This document shows, piece by piece, positions 19,357 through 29,824 of a stretch of 64,000 bases of DNA. The notes under the pieces are model-generated. The model had not been told where the DNA came from and did not search any database. It was given only the letters and a program-made list of their open reading frames with translations. Source of the DNA: Mesobacillus subterraneus (GTDB taxonomy: Bacteria > Bacillota > Bacilli > Bacillales > Cytobacillaceae). Location: positions 396,695 through 460,694 of the forward strand of contig NZ_JAMBOF010000002.1 of NCBI RefSeq assembly GCF_023715485.1. Reading direction: 5' to 3'. Each line of letters starts with the position of its first letter. Within the stretch, counting starts at the first letter, position 1. The translations under genes were made by a program, and so were the position numbers.

Positions 19357-19388
19357 AAAAGCTCCCAATCTTGATTGATTGGGAGCTT
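19357..19388 (-). terminator. Intrinsic terminator after glpD
   Basis: Minus-strand stem AAGCTCCCAATC / GATTGGGAGCTT followed by TTT, just downstream of the glpD stop at 19395. Confidence 0.85.
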
Positions 19389-19394
19389 ATGCAT

Positions 19395-21047
19395 CTAATT
19401 CATAGGTATTGTCGCTGCGTTAATCTCATTTTCTAACTCGAAGTCATTTTTTTCTTTTTCAGCCGCTGTCCAATTAAATCGTTTAGCCATATAACTGCTT
19501 ACTTCATCTTTAGTTTGAAGAACCACTTTTATATCAAAAAGAAGTGCTCCTGTCCTCCTGTAATAAAAGTCAAGCAGTGTCGCGACCATTTCATGTTCGA
19601 TTCCATATATCAACTTAGCGAAAACACCTGGTGGTATGTTATATTGATTTGCGATTGTTTTGTGACTGCTGAAAAGATCAAACACCGTTCTGGCATTGGA
19701 TCCATAAAATGCTGCGAGGTGTTTCGCATCTGCTTCAGAAAGGCCTCCCTGGATTCCCAGTTCCGCATTAGATGCTACATACTCTTCAAATTTTCCCGAC
19801 CCGCCAATGTCTCCCCCGGATATTGGAAGCTCCTTAGTCTGACAGGTGTTGAACTTCCGGCCCTCTTCAGCTTCCAGCTTTCCCGCAACTAGGTTGACAA
19901 TCATTTCTGCCATACTGCGGTAACCGGTCAGCTTGCCACCAGCTATTGTAATCAAACCCGACTTTGATTCCCAGATCTCATCCTTCCGTGAAATCTCCGA
20001 AGGGCCTTTACCTTCCTCATGGATGAGCGGGCGTATTCCTGCCCAGCTGGATTCTACGTCCTCAGGTTTTGCTTTTACCTCTGGGAACATATAATTGATG
20101 GCATTGATTAAATAATCCAAATCAACCTTTGTCATTCTTGGTGTTGCTTTTTCGCCCTCATAAAAAGTATCAGTCGTGCCGACATATGTTTTTCCATTTC
20201 GAGGGATGGCGAAAACCATCCTTTTATCGGGTGTATCAAAATAAACCGCCTGCTTTAACGGGAAGCGCGACTGGTCGATGACAATATGGACACCTTTCGA
20301 GAGTATCAATGTTTTCCCTTCCTTGGAGCCATCCTTTTCACGCAGTTCATCCACCCAGGGTCCAGTTGCATTTATGATCTTTTTCGCACGTACTCTGTAT
20401 TCTTCGCCAGTTAATTGGTCTTTAACGAGAATACCAGCCACACGTCCGTTTTCATAGATTAATTCTTCTGCCTTGGCATAGTTCAGGGCGACTGCGCCTT
20501 TTTCGACTGCTGCCTTCATGACCTCAATCGTCAGCCGGGCATCGTCAGTCCGGTACTCCACATAATAGCCGCCGCCCTTCAGCCCTTGTTTCTTAATCAA
20601 CGGCTCCCTTTCAAGGGTTCCCTCTCTTGAAAGCATTCTGCGGCGCTCGCTTTTTTTCACACCAGCTAAAAAGTCATATACACGCAAGCCAATCGAAGTT
20701 GTAAGACTTCCAAATGTTCCTCCCTCATGAAATGGCAGCAGCATCCACTCAGGCGCCGTCACATGCGGACCATTTTCATAAACAATCGCGCGCTCTTTCC
20801 CTACCTCAGCAACTACCTTCACATCTAATTGCTTCAAATAACGCAATCCACCGTGGACAAGCTTTGTCGATCTGCTTGACGTCCCAGCAGCAAAATCCTG
20901 CATCTCAACAAGGCCTGTCTTCATACCACGGGTAGTCGCATCCAATGCAATCCCTGCTCCTGTAATGCCCCCGCCAATAACCAATACATCCACTAACTCC
21001 TCTTTCAGCTTCGACACAAACTCATTCCGCTTCAAATTCGTAAACAT
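19395..21047 (-). CDS. glpD: Aerobic glycerol-3-phosphate dehydrogenase (FAD)
   Basis: Membrane-associated flavoenzyme that oxidises glycerol 3-phosphate to dihydroxyacetone phosphate and passes electrons to menaquinone. The Rossmann FAD motif [19 protein letters not shown] lies near residues 25-42, with [16 protein letters not shown] shortly after and the C-terminal GlpO/GlpD cap. About 550 residues matches Bacillus GlpD. ATG at 21047 is used because AAGGAGG precedes it; an upstream ATG at 21089 would place the leader hairpin inside the gene. It lies downstream of glpK in the same orientation, with a 260-nt gap containing its own leader structure. Confidence 0.95.
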   Translation of the reverse strand: MFTNLKRNEFVSKLKEELVDVLVIGGGITGAGIALDATTRGMKTGLVEMQDFAAGTSSRSTKLVHGGLRYLKQLDVKVVAEVGKERAIVYENGPHVTAPEWMLLPFHEGGTFGSLTTSIGLRVYDFLAGVKKSERRRMLSREGTLEREPLIKKQGLKGGGYYVEYRTDDARLTIEVMKAAVEKGAVALNYAKAEELIYENGRVAGILVKDQLTGEEYRVRAKKIINATGPWVDELREKDGSKEGKTLILSKGVHIVIDQSRFPLKQAVYFDTPDKRMVFAIPRNGKTYVGTTDTFYEGEKATPRMTKVDLDYLINAINYMFPEVKAKPEDVESSWAGIRPLIHEEGKGPSEISRKDEIWESKSGLITIAGGKLTGYRSMAEMIVNLVAGKLEAEEGRKFNTCQTKELPISGGDIGGSGKFEEYVASNAELGIQGGLSEADAKHLAAFYGSNARTVFDLFSSHKTIANQYNIPPGVFAKLIYGIEHEMVATLLDFYYRRTGALLFDIKVVLQTKDEVSSYMAKRFNWTAAEKEKNDFELENEINAATIPMN

Positions 21048-21070
21048 ACATATTGCCTCCTTAAACAACA

Positions 21071-21120
21071 AGAGACCACTATTCATCACCTTTCCATGAG
21101 GGTAATGCTTTGCGGTCTCT
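21071..21120 (-). promoter_or_regulatory. glpD leader hairpin, candidate GlpP-controlled antiterminator
   Basis: On the minus strand the 5' leader of glpD folds into a long imperfect hairpin: outer arms AGAGACCGC and GTGGTCTCT, inner arms CATTACC and GGTGATG. It is followed by TTGTTGTTT and then the glpD ribosome binding site. Bacillus glpD is known to be controlled by GlpP antitermination at such a leader. No glpP gene is in this window. The assignment is inference from position and shape. Confidence 0.5.
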
Positions 21121-21379
21121 CCAGTCCTTCTGCTATGTCTCTTTAAATAAATATGTTTTTATGGCCAGTCTTATTTTCAGTTGGTGCCTGTCATCTTATT
21201 CAAATGCTGTTTACGCATTGATTGTTGTTTTTACAACCAAGCTTTCATCCCTTATATCGCTTGGCTTCGAGCACTTTTCGATGACGTTTCTGAACATAGA
21301 ATGCATTAAAACTCGTGAAAATCCAGTTGCCGATTTTTTACTTTCCTATTGTAAAAGCAACAAAGTACACGAAAAGAGT

Positions 21380-22894
<1,515 letters not shown>

Positions 22895-22942
22895 TCATGT
22901 ATGTTTCTAAAGCATATGTAATTTCATGGAATACTTAACTTA

Positions 22943-22972
22943 ACTATACCCAAATCAGAGTGTAATTTTCAA
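22943..22972 (-). promoter_or_regulatory. Candidate sigma-A promoter for glpK
   Basis: Minus-strand TTGAAA (22967-22972), an 18-nt spacer and TATAGT (22943-22948), about 75 nt upstream of the glpK start. The surrounding leader contains CATGGAATA twice, which may be incidental. Confidence 0.55.
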
Positions 22973-23111
22973 AAATTCTCACTGCATGGAATATTTATCT
23001 TCCCTGTTTTGCAAGTTAATTTTCCTAAATCCTCATTCATCTTCCCAAAAAGGTCATTTAAAATCTTACTGACTCATTTTATCTTTTTGCCTTTTTTCAG
23101 TTAAAGGTAAA

Positions 23112-23137
23112 AAAGAACCCCAATCACTTGGAGTTCT
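23112..23137 (-). terminator. Intrinsic terminator for the toxin-module operon
   Basis: Minus-strand stem AGAACTCCAA / TTGGGGTTCT followed by TTTTTTACC, downstream of the gene ending at 23210. Confidence 0.75.
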
Positions 23138-23209
23138 ATCGAATGCCACTATTTTAATCAAACGTTTGATTAACTATTTTTCTATAAATCTCGACAAAAT
23201 CATTTCTAA

Positions 23210-23995
23210 TTATATCTGTCCTACTCCCTGAAGCATCTCCATCCATGTATCGTAAGAATGAAGCTGCACATGCACTGGTGTCTCAGCATGATCCGTGTAT
23301 TCTACTACCCATATTCCCTTTGATGATGGTAAAAAGAACATGATATTCATAAGCAAAGGATCTTCCTCCAGAGACGGAAGATTAAACATCGATATGTTAT
23401 TCAGAGACCACTGCTTCGACTCCAAGGCAAGTTTGAATTGATTGAAAGCCACTCTTTCATCGGGAGTAAAATATGTATTTGCCTCTAATTTTTCAAGATT
23501 CTTTTTATCACTTAGCATATCAAAATCCTGGTCAGTCATATGAAATGACAACCCATTTTCAAATTTGATATCTGTAAAAGAATAGTAATCTATAATATGT
23601 GCAGGAAGTTCATCGTTGGTTATATACGCAAATTCATGGATGATATCCCTGTCAATTAAATGGGACAGCCATGTTTCATTATCTATTTTATGAATCATCA
23701 GGATATGCTGCTCTGGCGCATTCGAGCAGCGAATCATCCATTGTGATTCTACATAGGATTTGATGAAGGCTTCCATTTCAACACTGATTGGCGCCTCATT
23801 TTTCGCTTCCCTTTCATAATCCCATATCTGCTTCAGCATCAATTGGTGGATGGTTGCCTGCATGACCGATTCCCACTTGTCAGGACTCAGGGTTCCCATC
23901 GAAGACTCCGCGATTCCTTTTCCTACACCCGGATAGCCGCTAAATGTTACTAATAATGCCAGTTCTTCCGTTGTGCATGCCAAAAGAGGCTTCAT
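23210..23995 (-). CDS. EspG-like accessory protein candidate of a type VII toxin locus (unknown function)
   Basis: A soluble 261-residue protein with no signal peptide or membrane segment. The start MKPLLACTTEELALLVTFSG and the order of predicted helices then strands recall EspG-type type VII secretion chaperones, but this is a weak visual resemblance, not an assignment. It is the last of three same-strand genes after a glycine-zipper toxin candidate and a small membrane protein, which is where an adaptor or chaperone would be expected. ATG at 23995 is preferred, with AAAGGATG upstream; the longer frame to 24073 adds a hydrophobic leader without a good ribosome site. Confidence 0.5.
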   Translation of the reverse strand: MKPLLACTTEELALLVTFSGYPGVGKGIAESSMGTLSPDKWESVMQATIHQLMLKQIWDYEREAKNEAPISVEMEAFIKSYVESQWMIRCSNAPEQHILMIHKIDNETWLSHLIDRDIIHEFAYITNDELPAHIIDYYSFTDIKFENGLSFHMTDQDFDMLSDKKNLEKLEANTYFTPDERVAFNQFKLALESKQWSLNNISMFNLPSLEEDPLLMNIMFFLPSSKGIWVVEYTDHAETPVHVQLHSYDTWMEMLQGVGQI

Positions 23996-24245
23996 TGGAA
24001 CACATCCTTTTCTATATATTGAAACTTTAAGAACAAAGATAGTAAACTTAAAAACTAAGATACTCGCAATCATAAATCATAGATTTTCTAAAAACCAATG
24101 GATTTTGAAACATAAGAGTCATCCCCATCAAGGCGGAAAAACTGCGATTTTTCATGATTTGAACACGACCATGACGCTTTCGACCTCAAGAAATTCATAC
24201 CATTCGTATCTTTGACTATGCTGACGACGTACATCCTTTCAAAAC

Positions 24246-24584
24246 TTACAATATCAATGAAAATAGAACCCATTTAATAAATTGATATACCAGGATACTT
24301 GTAATCCCCATCAGCAACAGGAAACCCAACATAATAAGTTTACGTAAGAACCAATTATATTTTATGAATCTTTTATAAAAGAAAGGCCCTATGCCAATGA
24401 TTAGCCCCATGATTCCATTCACTGTTTTTTGATATTTTGTTTCAGTTTTTTCATATGTGCCCCATTCATAGTATTCAATCATCATATTCCCTAACAACAG
24501 GATTGTCAGGGCAAATGCGAACTGAGCTGAAAGCAGAAGTCCAATAACACCCAAAATGATATCGAATATTTCTTTGATCGCCAT
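24246..24584 (-). CDS. Small polytopic membrane protein, candidate immunity protein
   Basis: A 112-residue protein with about three to four hydrophobic helices (about 8-32, 55-70 and 80-108) and little else. No known family is recognised. It begins 34 nt after the stop of the glycine-zipper toxin candidate and is on the same strand. Membrane-depolarising type VII toxins such as staphylococcal TspA are neutralised by small membrane immunity proteins, so immunity is the simplest reading. It is inferred from context only. Confidence 0.55.
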   Translation of the reverse strand: MAIKEIFDIILGVIGLLLSAQFAFALTILLLGNMMIEYYEWGTYEKTETKYQKTVNGIMGLIIGIGPFFYKRFIKYNWFLRKLIMLGFLLLMGITSILVYQFIKWVLFSLIL

Positions 24585-24618
24585 CTCTTTTTAATTCCAC
24601 CTTAGATTGTTATTTAAC

Positions 24619-25818
24619 TTAATTAAACCAACTGTCAATAGACTTAAAGCCTTTGTCTGCGAGTTTTCCAATGTAACCGCCAGCATCCTTAAAGCTATCC
24701 CCATACTTTACGCTTATGAGGCCTCCCGCTAAACCGCCAACGGCCCCGCCAATAACAGTACCTACAGGGCCACCGATACTGCCAATTATCGCACCTATTT
24801 TAGCGCCGCCACCTATCGCAGCAAAGTCTCCGGCAAATCCGCCGACAGCTCTTCCAAACTTTTCACCTTCACTCCTATTCGCATTTTTCGGATCGAACAG
24901 CTCCCAAGCTGCTGATCCAAAAGAGATTAACGTCCCAGCGACTGGAATTCCTTTACCTACTTTTGTAAAACCTTTCGCTTCTGCCAGATTTCTTGCTACG
25001 TCTTTCACACCTAATTTTATCCTTTTGTGAAATTCTTCAGATAAAGTAGATGCCTTCATGTAAGTAGCATTTTTAGGAAAGCCTGCAGCATGTTTCAGGA
25101 TTGCTGCCGGGCTAGTGTATGAGGTTACAAAATTATGAAGCTTTTTGGCAACCGGATTTACCGGATTGGATTTTGAGAAATCATATAAATATCGGGCAAC
25201 ATTGGAACTATATTTCCCTTTGCTGGTCCAGGATGCATCGGCTGAAACAGTAAATTTGTAGCCACCTTTTAGCCGTTGCCATAATGAAGGTTTTCCGCCG
25301 ATGTAGTTAATAGTAAGCTTGCGTCCAAGTGTAAAGGCAGTGGCTACCGAAGCTACTTGTGACCCAACAAGAGCTGTATCAAGCAATCCCATCTGTTGAT
25401 TAGCAGATGCAAAATATTTAAGGATTTCCTGATAAGAAGACGACTTTTTATCAACTTTGCTGCTTTTTTGAGATTGTGAATTCAAAGGATTATTGCATTG
25501 AGCAAAACCAAAGTCTTTATTCCATGTTGCAATGAGTGATACTGCCTTTCTATTGACCGTATTTTCAGCTATTGTGTATTGGTCAACAGAGCGATTTACA
25601 AAAGAGTTCAGCTCCTTTATTTTTTGTTCTATTTTACCAAGAGAACTCCCTGCTCTAGAAAGACTTGTTCCAATTGATCTCCTGCTTAAAATCCTGCGAT
25701 CCAGAATCCCACTTACCTGCGAGACTCCACTCTGGATGTTCGCGATTTTTACAAACAGCTGCCTTGTCTCTGGGTTAATACTCTGTATAATTCTACCTTT
25801 AAATTTGATTGACTGCAT
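24619..25818 (-). CDS. Candidate type VII-secreted toxin with glycine-zipper C-terminus
   Basis: A 399-residue protein. The N-terminal 100 residues are helical and WXG/LXG-like (GKIEQKIKELNSFVNRSVDQ), with no Sec signal. The C-terminal region from about residue 300 is a long Gly/Ala zipper: GRAVGGFAGDFAAIGGGAK followed by IGSIGGPVGTVIGGAVGGLA. This type of segment inserts into membranes in TspA-like toxins. The ATG at 25818 follows GGAGGTG with a long spacer. No ESX core genes (essC, esxA) lie in the window, so the secretion machine would be encoded elsewhere. A non-toxin surface role cannot be excluded. Confidence 0.6.
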   Translation of the reverse strand: MQSIKFKGRIIQSINPETRQLFVKIANIQSGVSQVSGILDRRILSRRSIGTSLSRAGSSLGKIEQKIKELNSFVNRSVDQYTIAENTVNRKAVSLIATWNKDFGFAQCNNPLNSQSQKSSKVDKKSSSYQEILKYFASANQQMGLLDTALVGSQVASVATAFTLGRKLTINYIGGKPSLWQRLKGGYKFTVSADASWTSKGKYSSNVARYLYDFSKSNPVNPVAKKLHNFVTSYTSPAAILKHAAGFPKNATYMKASTLSEEFHKRIKLGVKDVARNLAEAKGFTKVGKGIPVAGTLISFGSAAWELFDPKNANRSEGEKFGRAVGGFAGDFAAIGGGAKIGAIIGSIGGPVGTVIGGAVGGLAGGLISVKYGDSFKDAGGYIGKLADKGFKSIDSWFN

Positions 25819-25839
25819 TCTATAGAGGCACCTCCTCAA

Positions 25840-26234
25840 TATATAAATGGTCTCTTTACATTAGGAAAATTAGGTAATTATCATAATAATCTTATATAAT
25901 CAACGGTCCAGTCAAATGAAATCCATTGTACTTTTTTTTATCTTTGACTACTTGAATAAAACGTCCCTCAAAGTTCTTATTACCACACTTGTGTTCTTAA
26001 AAAAGAAAATATCTTAATATAGTTAATTTGCAGCCAATTAAACTCGACACGATTTTTTGCACTTATTAATCCTACTATCCGTTATCTAGTTCTTTATTCC
26101 TAAGTTTTTCTAATAGAATGAAAACACTAAAAAAGTGGTTGAATTTTCTTTCTTCGTGAGTCTATCATATTAATGTAATTACATATGTTAACAATATTGA
26201 TTTTCTACTATACTTATGAGATAGGAAGTATGTT
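25840..26234. other. AT-rich intergenic region, no gene seen
   Basis: About 395 nt between the divergent toxin and DUF5317 genes. It is strongly AT-rich, has no open frame with a ribosome site, and should hold the promoters of both flanking genes. TTAACA near 26188 and TATACT near 26209 are a weak promoter pair for the plus gene. Confidence 0.4.
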
Positions 26235-26831
26235 ATGGTATTTGACGGGATTGTTATTTCGTTTGTCATTGCCTTGTTCCGCAAAGGGAATTTGCAAGGT
26301 TTGTCCGATTTAAAACTGAAAGCAGGCTGGATTTTCCCGCTTCTTTTAGCAGTCCAATTAGTAGTCTATTCCTTCCAGAATGATTACAAGGTACTAGGAC
26401 AGGCTAGCGCATCTATTTATATGGTTGTTTACATACTAGGCCTCGTGTTTTTATTCATTAACCGGAACCACCGTGGATTTTTAGTTATTTTCATAGGGGT
26501 ATTCCTGAACTTTTTAGCGATGGCGATCAACGGAGGAAGAATGCCTGTTTCTGCTGAAGCAGCTGCAATTCTTGATCCAAGTTACATCGAGGCGCTAAAA
26601 GAAGGTTTATATGCAAAGCATTCACTTCTTGATTCTTCTACTAAACTAGGAATGCTCGCAGATATCATCCCATTAACAGATCCATACCCGCGAACTCAAG
26701 TCATCTCAATCGGCGATGTTGTCATGAATATCGGGATCTTCCTCTTTATTCAGTATTTGATGGTAGAAATACCTAAAAATAAAGAGGTTCAAGATATCAA
26801 TATGTCAACTGAGGGAGGTGGATTGAGATGA
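26235..26831 (+). CDS. DUF5317 membrane protein
   Basis: A 198-residue polytopic membrane protein matching the DUF5317 pattern: five or so helices and a conserved loop NFLAMAINGGRMPVSAEAA followed by a lumenal-type stretch ending PLTDPYPRTQVISIGDV. No function is established for the family. The ATG follows AGGAAG. Its TGA overlaps the ATG of the next small gene (ATGA), so the two are coupled. The GGDEF/HD-GYP gene follows closely and may share the transcript. Confidence 0.78.
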   Translation: MVFDGIVISFVIALFRKGNLQGLSDLKLKAGWIFPLLLAVQLVVYSFQNDYKVLGQASASIYMVVYILGLVFLFINRNHRGFLVIFIGVFLNFLAMAINGGRMPVSAEAAAILDPSYIEALKEGLYAKHSLLDSSTKLGMLADIIPLTDPYPRTQVISIGDVVMNIGIFLFIQYLMVEIPKNKEVQDINMSTEGGGLR

Positions 26832-26941
26832 AAAAGGATCAAAAGCAAGGCATTAAAATTACTACTATCATTTATAACGCAGTTATCATTGGTTCAGCGA
26901 TCATGGCGTTAACTTCAGGTTTTAAAATTATTGGAACCTAA
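26828..26941 (+). CDS. 37-residue membrane microprotein coupled to the DUF5317 gene
   Basis: Starts at an ATG overlapping the DUF5317 stop codon, with GGGAGGTGG just upstream inside that gene. The product begins MKKDQKQGIKITTIIYNAV and continues through one hydrophobic helix (about residues 12-33) to a short tail. The basic N-terminus predicts a cytoplasmic N-terminus. It is likely a small partner of the DUF5317 protein. No family was recognised. Confidence 0.6.
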   Translation: MKKDQKQGIKITTIIYNAVIIGSAIMALTSGFKIIGT

Positions 26942-26965
26942 TATACGAAGAAAAAATATCTAGCG

Positions 26966-26991
26966 GGAGGAGTTTTTATAAAAACTTCTCC
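26966..26991 (+). promoter_or_regulatory. Palindromic hairpin in the leader of the GGDEF/HD-GYP gene
   Basis: A near-perfect inverted repeat, GGAGGAGTTTTT facing AAAAACTTCTCC. It contains the only strong GGAGG in the interval, sequestered in the stem and too far from the start at 27019. It may be a terminator of the upstream pair (poorly T-tailed) or a regulatory structure. Confidence 0.4.
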
Positions 26992-27018
26992 TTAATCTTG
27001 TGTATGAGAGTGATAAAA

Positions 27019-28848
27019 ATGCAATTTTTTAGAAACAGTACGAATATATATATCTTTGCGGTTTCAGTATTAGGGATAATGGCCTTCATATTGGAAGTAG
27101 AAAAAACCTCCTATTCTCTAACTGAATGGGTCGCTATTTTAACTTTAACTGGTTCTGTATTATTGTTGAATCACTACCATATACAGCTTCCTCCAAAGGG
27201 TAATGCTCTCTCGATGGATTCTTCGGTCTTCCTTGCGAGTCTCTTCTTGTTTGGACTGGACCTTACCCTTACGGTGTTATTATTGCATAGTATAATTTTC
27301 AGTTTCACCAAAAGAAAAAGTAAGTTATGGGAACATATCATTAACTTTTCCATCTATACTTTGATGATCACTTTCTCGTTCCATCTATTCATATACACTG
27401 GCGGCACTGTCGGGAATGTTCACATTACAAATCTGATTCCTTATATTTCTTCATTAAGCATATACTTTATTATCAACATTTTATTAGTAGGCCTTTACTT
27501 CCTTTTAGCGGCTTCTGAAAGCCTGGTAAATGTTTTACGAGGTATTATCAAAGAAACACTTGCAACATATGTGAGCACCTTAATGCTATCACTTGTTCTC
27601 GTAATTTTAATGAGTTCTCAAAGAAACTTTGGACTTTTTTTATTTATAACCATTTCATTCTTGTTATCACAAGCTTTCAAGCAGCATTTTGAGCTATACA
27701 AGGAAATGTCTGAGAAGGCGAACAAAGATTATCTAACCGGGTTGAATAACCACGGATATTTTAAAGAGTTATTTGAAAATGAAATGTCTGTCGCCAGAGA
27801 ATCTGGACTGCCTTTAAATGTTGCGCTTCTGGACCTTGACGATTTTAAAAAATATAACGATTTGTACGGCCACATCAGAGGAGACCAACTCCTCAAAGAA
27901 TTCGGCTCCATTCTTTTAAAAGAATCAGCAGCTAAAAATTATACAGTAGCTCGCTACGGCGGTGAAGAGTTTGCGATTCTCATGCCAAATACTGTGTCGG
28001 ACGATGCATTCCTGTTTTTGAATAATATGCGTAAAAAGATAAACGACACATATTTTAATGGTGTCGAAGCCCTTCCCTATGGCTGTTTATCTTTTTCAGC
28101 TGGATTGGCTCAGTGGGAAAAAGAAACCTATAGCATTTCCGAATTGCTGAACAAAGCAGATGAAGCAATGTATTTCGCAAAGGCTCAAGGTAAAAACCTT
28201 GTGCAGACTTATCAGACTCAGTTAAAAAGTCTTGATGACTCGCAATCATTTGAAAAGCAGCTTGAAGAAGCTGAGCAACAGCTGAAAATCTTCCTGTCCA
28301 AAGACGTTTATACTTACCGGCATAGTAAAAGGGTCTTCCAATATGCTGTCGATTTTGCGAGAAAGCTTAATCTTTCTGATCACGAGCGGAGACTTTTCAC
28401 ATTAGGGGCACTGGTGCATGATATCGGCAAACTAGAAATTCCGCGCGATGTTATCAACAAAAAAGGCAAACTAGAACCTCACGAATGGGAAATGGTAAAA
28501 AAGCATGTTACTTGGGGTAAAGAAATCATTTCTACCAACAAGGAGCTTGAAGAACTAATTCCGTTAGTCGAACTGCACCATGAACGTTATGATGGGAAAG
28601 GTTATCCTTATGGCCTTCAAGGAGAAAACATCCCTAAGCTTGCTCGCCTATTGTGCATTGTCGACTCCTTCGATGCAATGACGACCGAGCGCCCTTACCA
28701 GAAAACAAAATCTTTTGAGGAAGCAATCCAGGAGCTTCGTGTCTGTGCAGGCAACCAATTTGACGCGCAGTATGTAGAACCATTTATTGAGATGATTGAA
28801 GAGCGTTACTTTCTAAAGGAAGAAAAAGAGCTTGCTATGCAGCATTAA
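27019..28848 (+). CDS. Membrane GGDEF and HD-GYP protein (cyclic di-GMP metabolism)
   Basis: Six or more N-terminal transmembrane helices (to about residue 205), a GGDEF domain (about 215-375) and an HD-GYP domain (about 430-600). The diguanylate cyclase signature is intact as ARYGGEEF (near 311). The phosphodiesterase domain carries HDIGK (near 470) and the HHERYDGKGYP motif. So both synthesis and hydrolysis of cyclic di-GMP are possible. The allosteric RxxD I-site upstream of GGEEF is absent (AKNY). The start is uncertain: ATG at 27019 has AGAGTGAT upstream, ATG at 27004 and TTG at 26998 are in frame. A terminator follows. Confidence 0.88.
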   Translation: MQFFRNSTNIYIFAVSVLGIMAFILEVEKTSYSLTEWVAILTLTGSVLLLNHYHIQLPPKGNALSMDSSVFLASLFLFGLDLTLTVLLLHSIIFSFTKRKSKLWEHIINFSIYTLMITFSFHLFIYTGGTVGNVHITNLIPYISSLSIYFIINILLVGLYFLLAASESLVNVLRGIIKETLATYVSTLMLSLVLVILMSSQRNFGLFLFITISFLLSQAFKQHFELYKEMSEKANKDYLTGLNNHGYFKELFENEMSVARESGLPLNVALLDLDDFKKYNDLYGHIRGDQLLKEFGSILLKESAAKNYTVARYGGEEFAILMPNTVSDDAFLFLNNMRKKINDTYFNGVEALPYGCLSFSAGLAQWEKETYSISELLNKADEAMYFAKAQGKNLVQTYQTQLKSLDDSQSFEKQLEEAEQQLKIFLSKDVYTYRHSKRVFQYAVDFARKLNLSDHERRLFTLGALVHDIGKLEIPRDVINKKGKLEPHEWEMVKKHVTWGKEIISTNKELEELIPLVELHHERYDGKGYPYGLQGENIPKLARLLCIVDSFDAMTTERPYQKTKSFEEAIQELRVCAGNQFDAQYVEPFIEMIEERYFLKEEKELAMQH

Positions 28849-28920
28849 AAAAGGACATCCATTCAAATTAATCCGCTTTGGGAGTACCCGTATGGGAAAT
28901 GCAAATTTAAAAACAAGTAT

Positions 28921-28966
28921 AAAAGCAGTGGATTTCACAACTGAAATCGCACTGCTTTTAGTATTT
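28921..28966 (+). terminator. Intrinsic terminator after the GGDEF/HD-GYP gene
   Basis: Stem AAAAGCAGTG-GATTTC paired with GAAATC-GCACTGCTTTT, followed by AGTATTTT. Confidence 0.82.
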
Positions 28967-29043
28967 TAGGAGCTATTAATATGGTGAAATTAGTTGTTTA
29001 ATCTAGATTATCTCGAGATGTTAATTATGGAGGAATTATTAAC

Positions 29044-29412
29044 TTGTATAAATTATATAGTATCCTGGCAATCAGTATTATTGCCCTTAGCGGAATATAC
29101 ATTTGGGTTGATAAAAAGAACGAATTTACAACAGAGAAGTGGATAAATGAACCGTTGAAACGAGGAGAAATAGTTGATGATTTATTAACATCCTATAAGA
29201 TGGTTGGAATGACAAAGAAGGAAGTAATAAATTTGCTGGGATCCAGTGGTGAACCAATAGATATGGAACGCCCAATAGGAGAAAGGGAAATCAATGGTCT
29301 GAATTTTAATTTAGGACCAGAGCCAGGTTTTATGAGTATAGATGATGCGTGGCTGATTATCTACTTTGATGAAGATAATCGTGTAAGCCGTTACAAACTG
29401 ACTACTGATTAA
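29044..29412 (+). CDS. Small membrane-anchored protein with SmpA/BamE-like fold features
   Basis: A 122-residue protein with one N-terminal hydrophobic segment (about residues 4-22) and an exported remainder. GMTKKEVINLLGSSGEP and the terminal AWLIIYFDEDNRVSRYKL resemble the SmpA/OmlA (BamE-like) pattern common in small Bacillus exported proteins of unknown function. The start is TTG at 29044 with GGAGG ten bases upstream. It appears monocistronic, ending at a short hairpin. Confidence 0.65.
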   Translation: MYKLYSILAISIIALSGIYIWVDKKNEFTTEKWINEPLKRGEIVDDLLTSYKMVGMTKKEVINLLGSSGEPIDMERPIGEREINGLNFNLGPEPGFMSIDDAWLIIYFDEDNRVSRYKLTTD

Positions 29413-29824
29413 ATTCCCCCAAAGGGGTGTTTTGATTATATTTTTGAAGAAACCTTTATTGAACAAATGGGACAGTTTTTCTGATTGTGAAGCAATGTAC
29501 TTAAAACAAACAGGTTCTTAACTTAAATAAGAAATTTTGAAATGATAGTCAGCTATCGTTTTTTAAGTTATTGAATTAGCACCCCCATCCGCACAGCAAA
29601 TAGCAGAAGCATAATATTTTGTTGCCCTTGCTAATTGGGGTGCTATTTATTATTCATTTCAAGTATATGCATCTCTACAAATCCCTTCATACCAATAAAA
29701 AAGCAGAGCGAATTCATATGAATTACTCTGCTTTTTAATACGCTTTTATATGTGTTTTTATAGCTGCGGGTACTCCAAAGGAGAACCACTTACACTTTTT
29801 TGTTTTAGTATATAACAGCCCGAA
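29413..29824. other. Intergenic region with three hairpins, no gene seen
   Basis: It holds a short terminator-like CCCC-CAAA-GGGG-TGTTTT at 29417-29434, a long-range inverted repeat TAGCACCCC (about 29577) / GGGGTGCTA (about 29637-29645) with internal AGCAA/TTGCT pairing, and a strong terminator at 29697-29736. No open frame with a ribosome binding site was found. The middle structure could be a small RNA or a decayed element. Confidence 0.4.
29697..29736. terminator. Strong palindromic terminator downstream of galE
   Basis: AAAAAGCAGAG / CTCTGCTTTTT with inner GAATTCATATGAATT. Usable on both strands; it lies 90 nt past the galE stop. Confidence 0.75.

Noticed and set aside
22925..22993. CATGGAATA direct repeat in the glpK leader as an operator
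   Set aside because: Only two 9-mers in AT-rich sequence, not matching a known catabolite-control site.
24088..24273. 61-codon minus frame between the immunity candidate and the EspG-like gene
   Set aside because: No ribosome site and unconvincing composition; a different frame in the same place looks more protein-like but is also incomplete.
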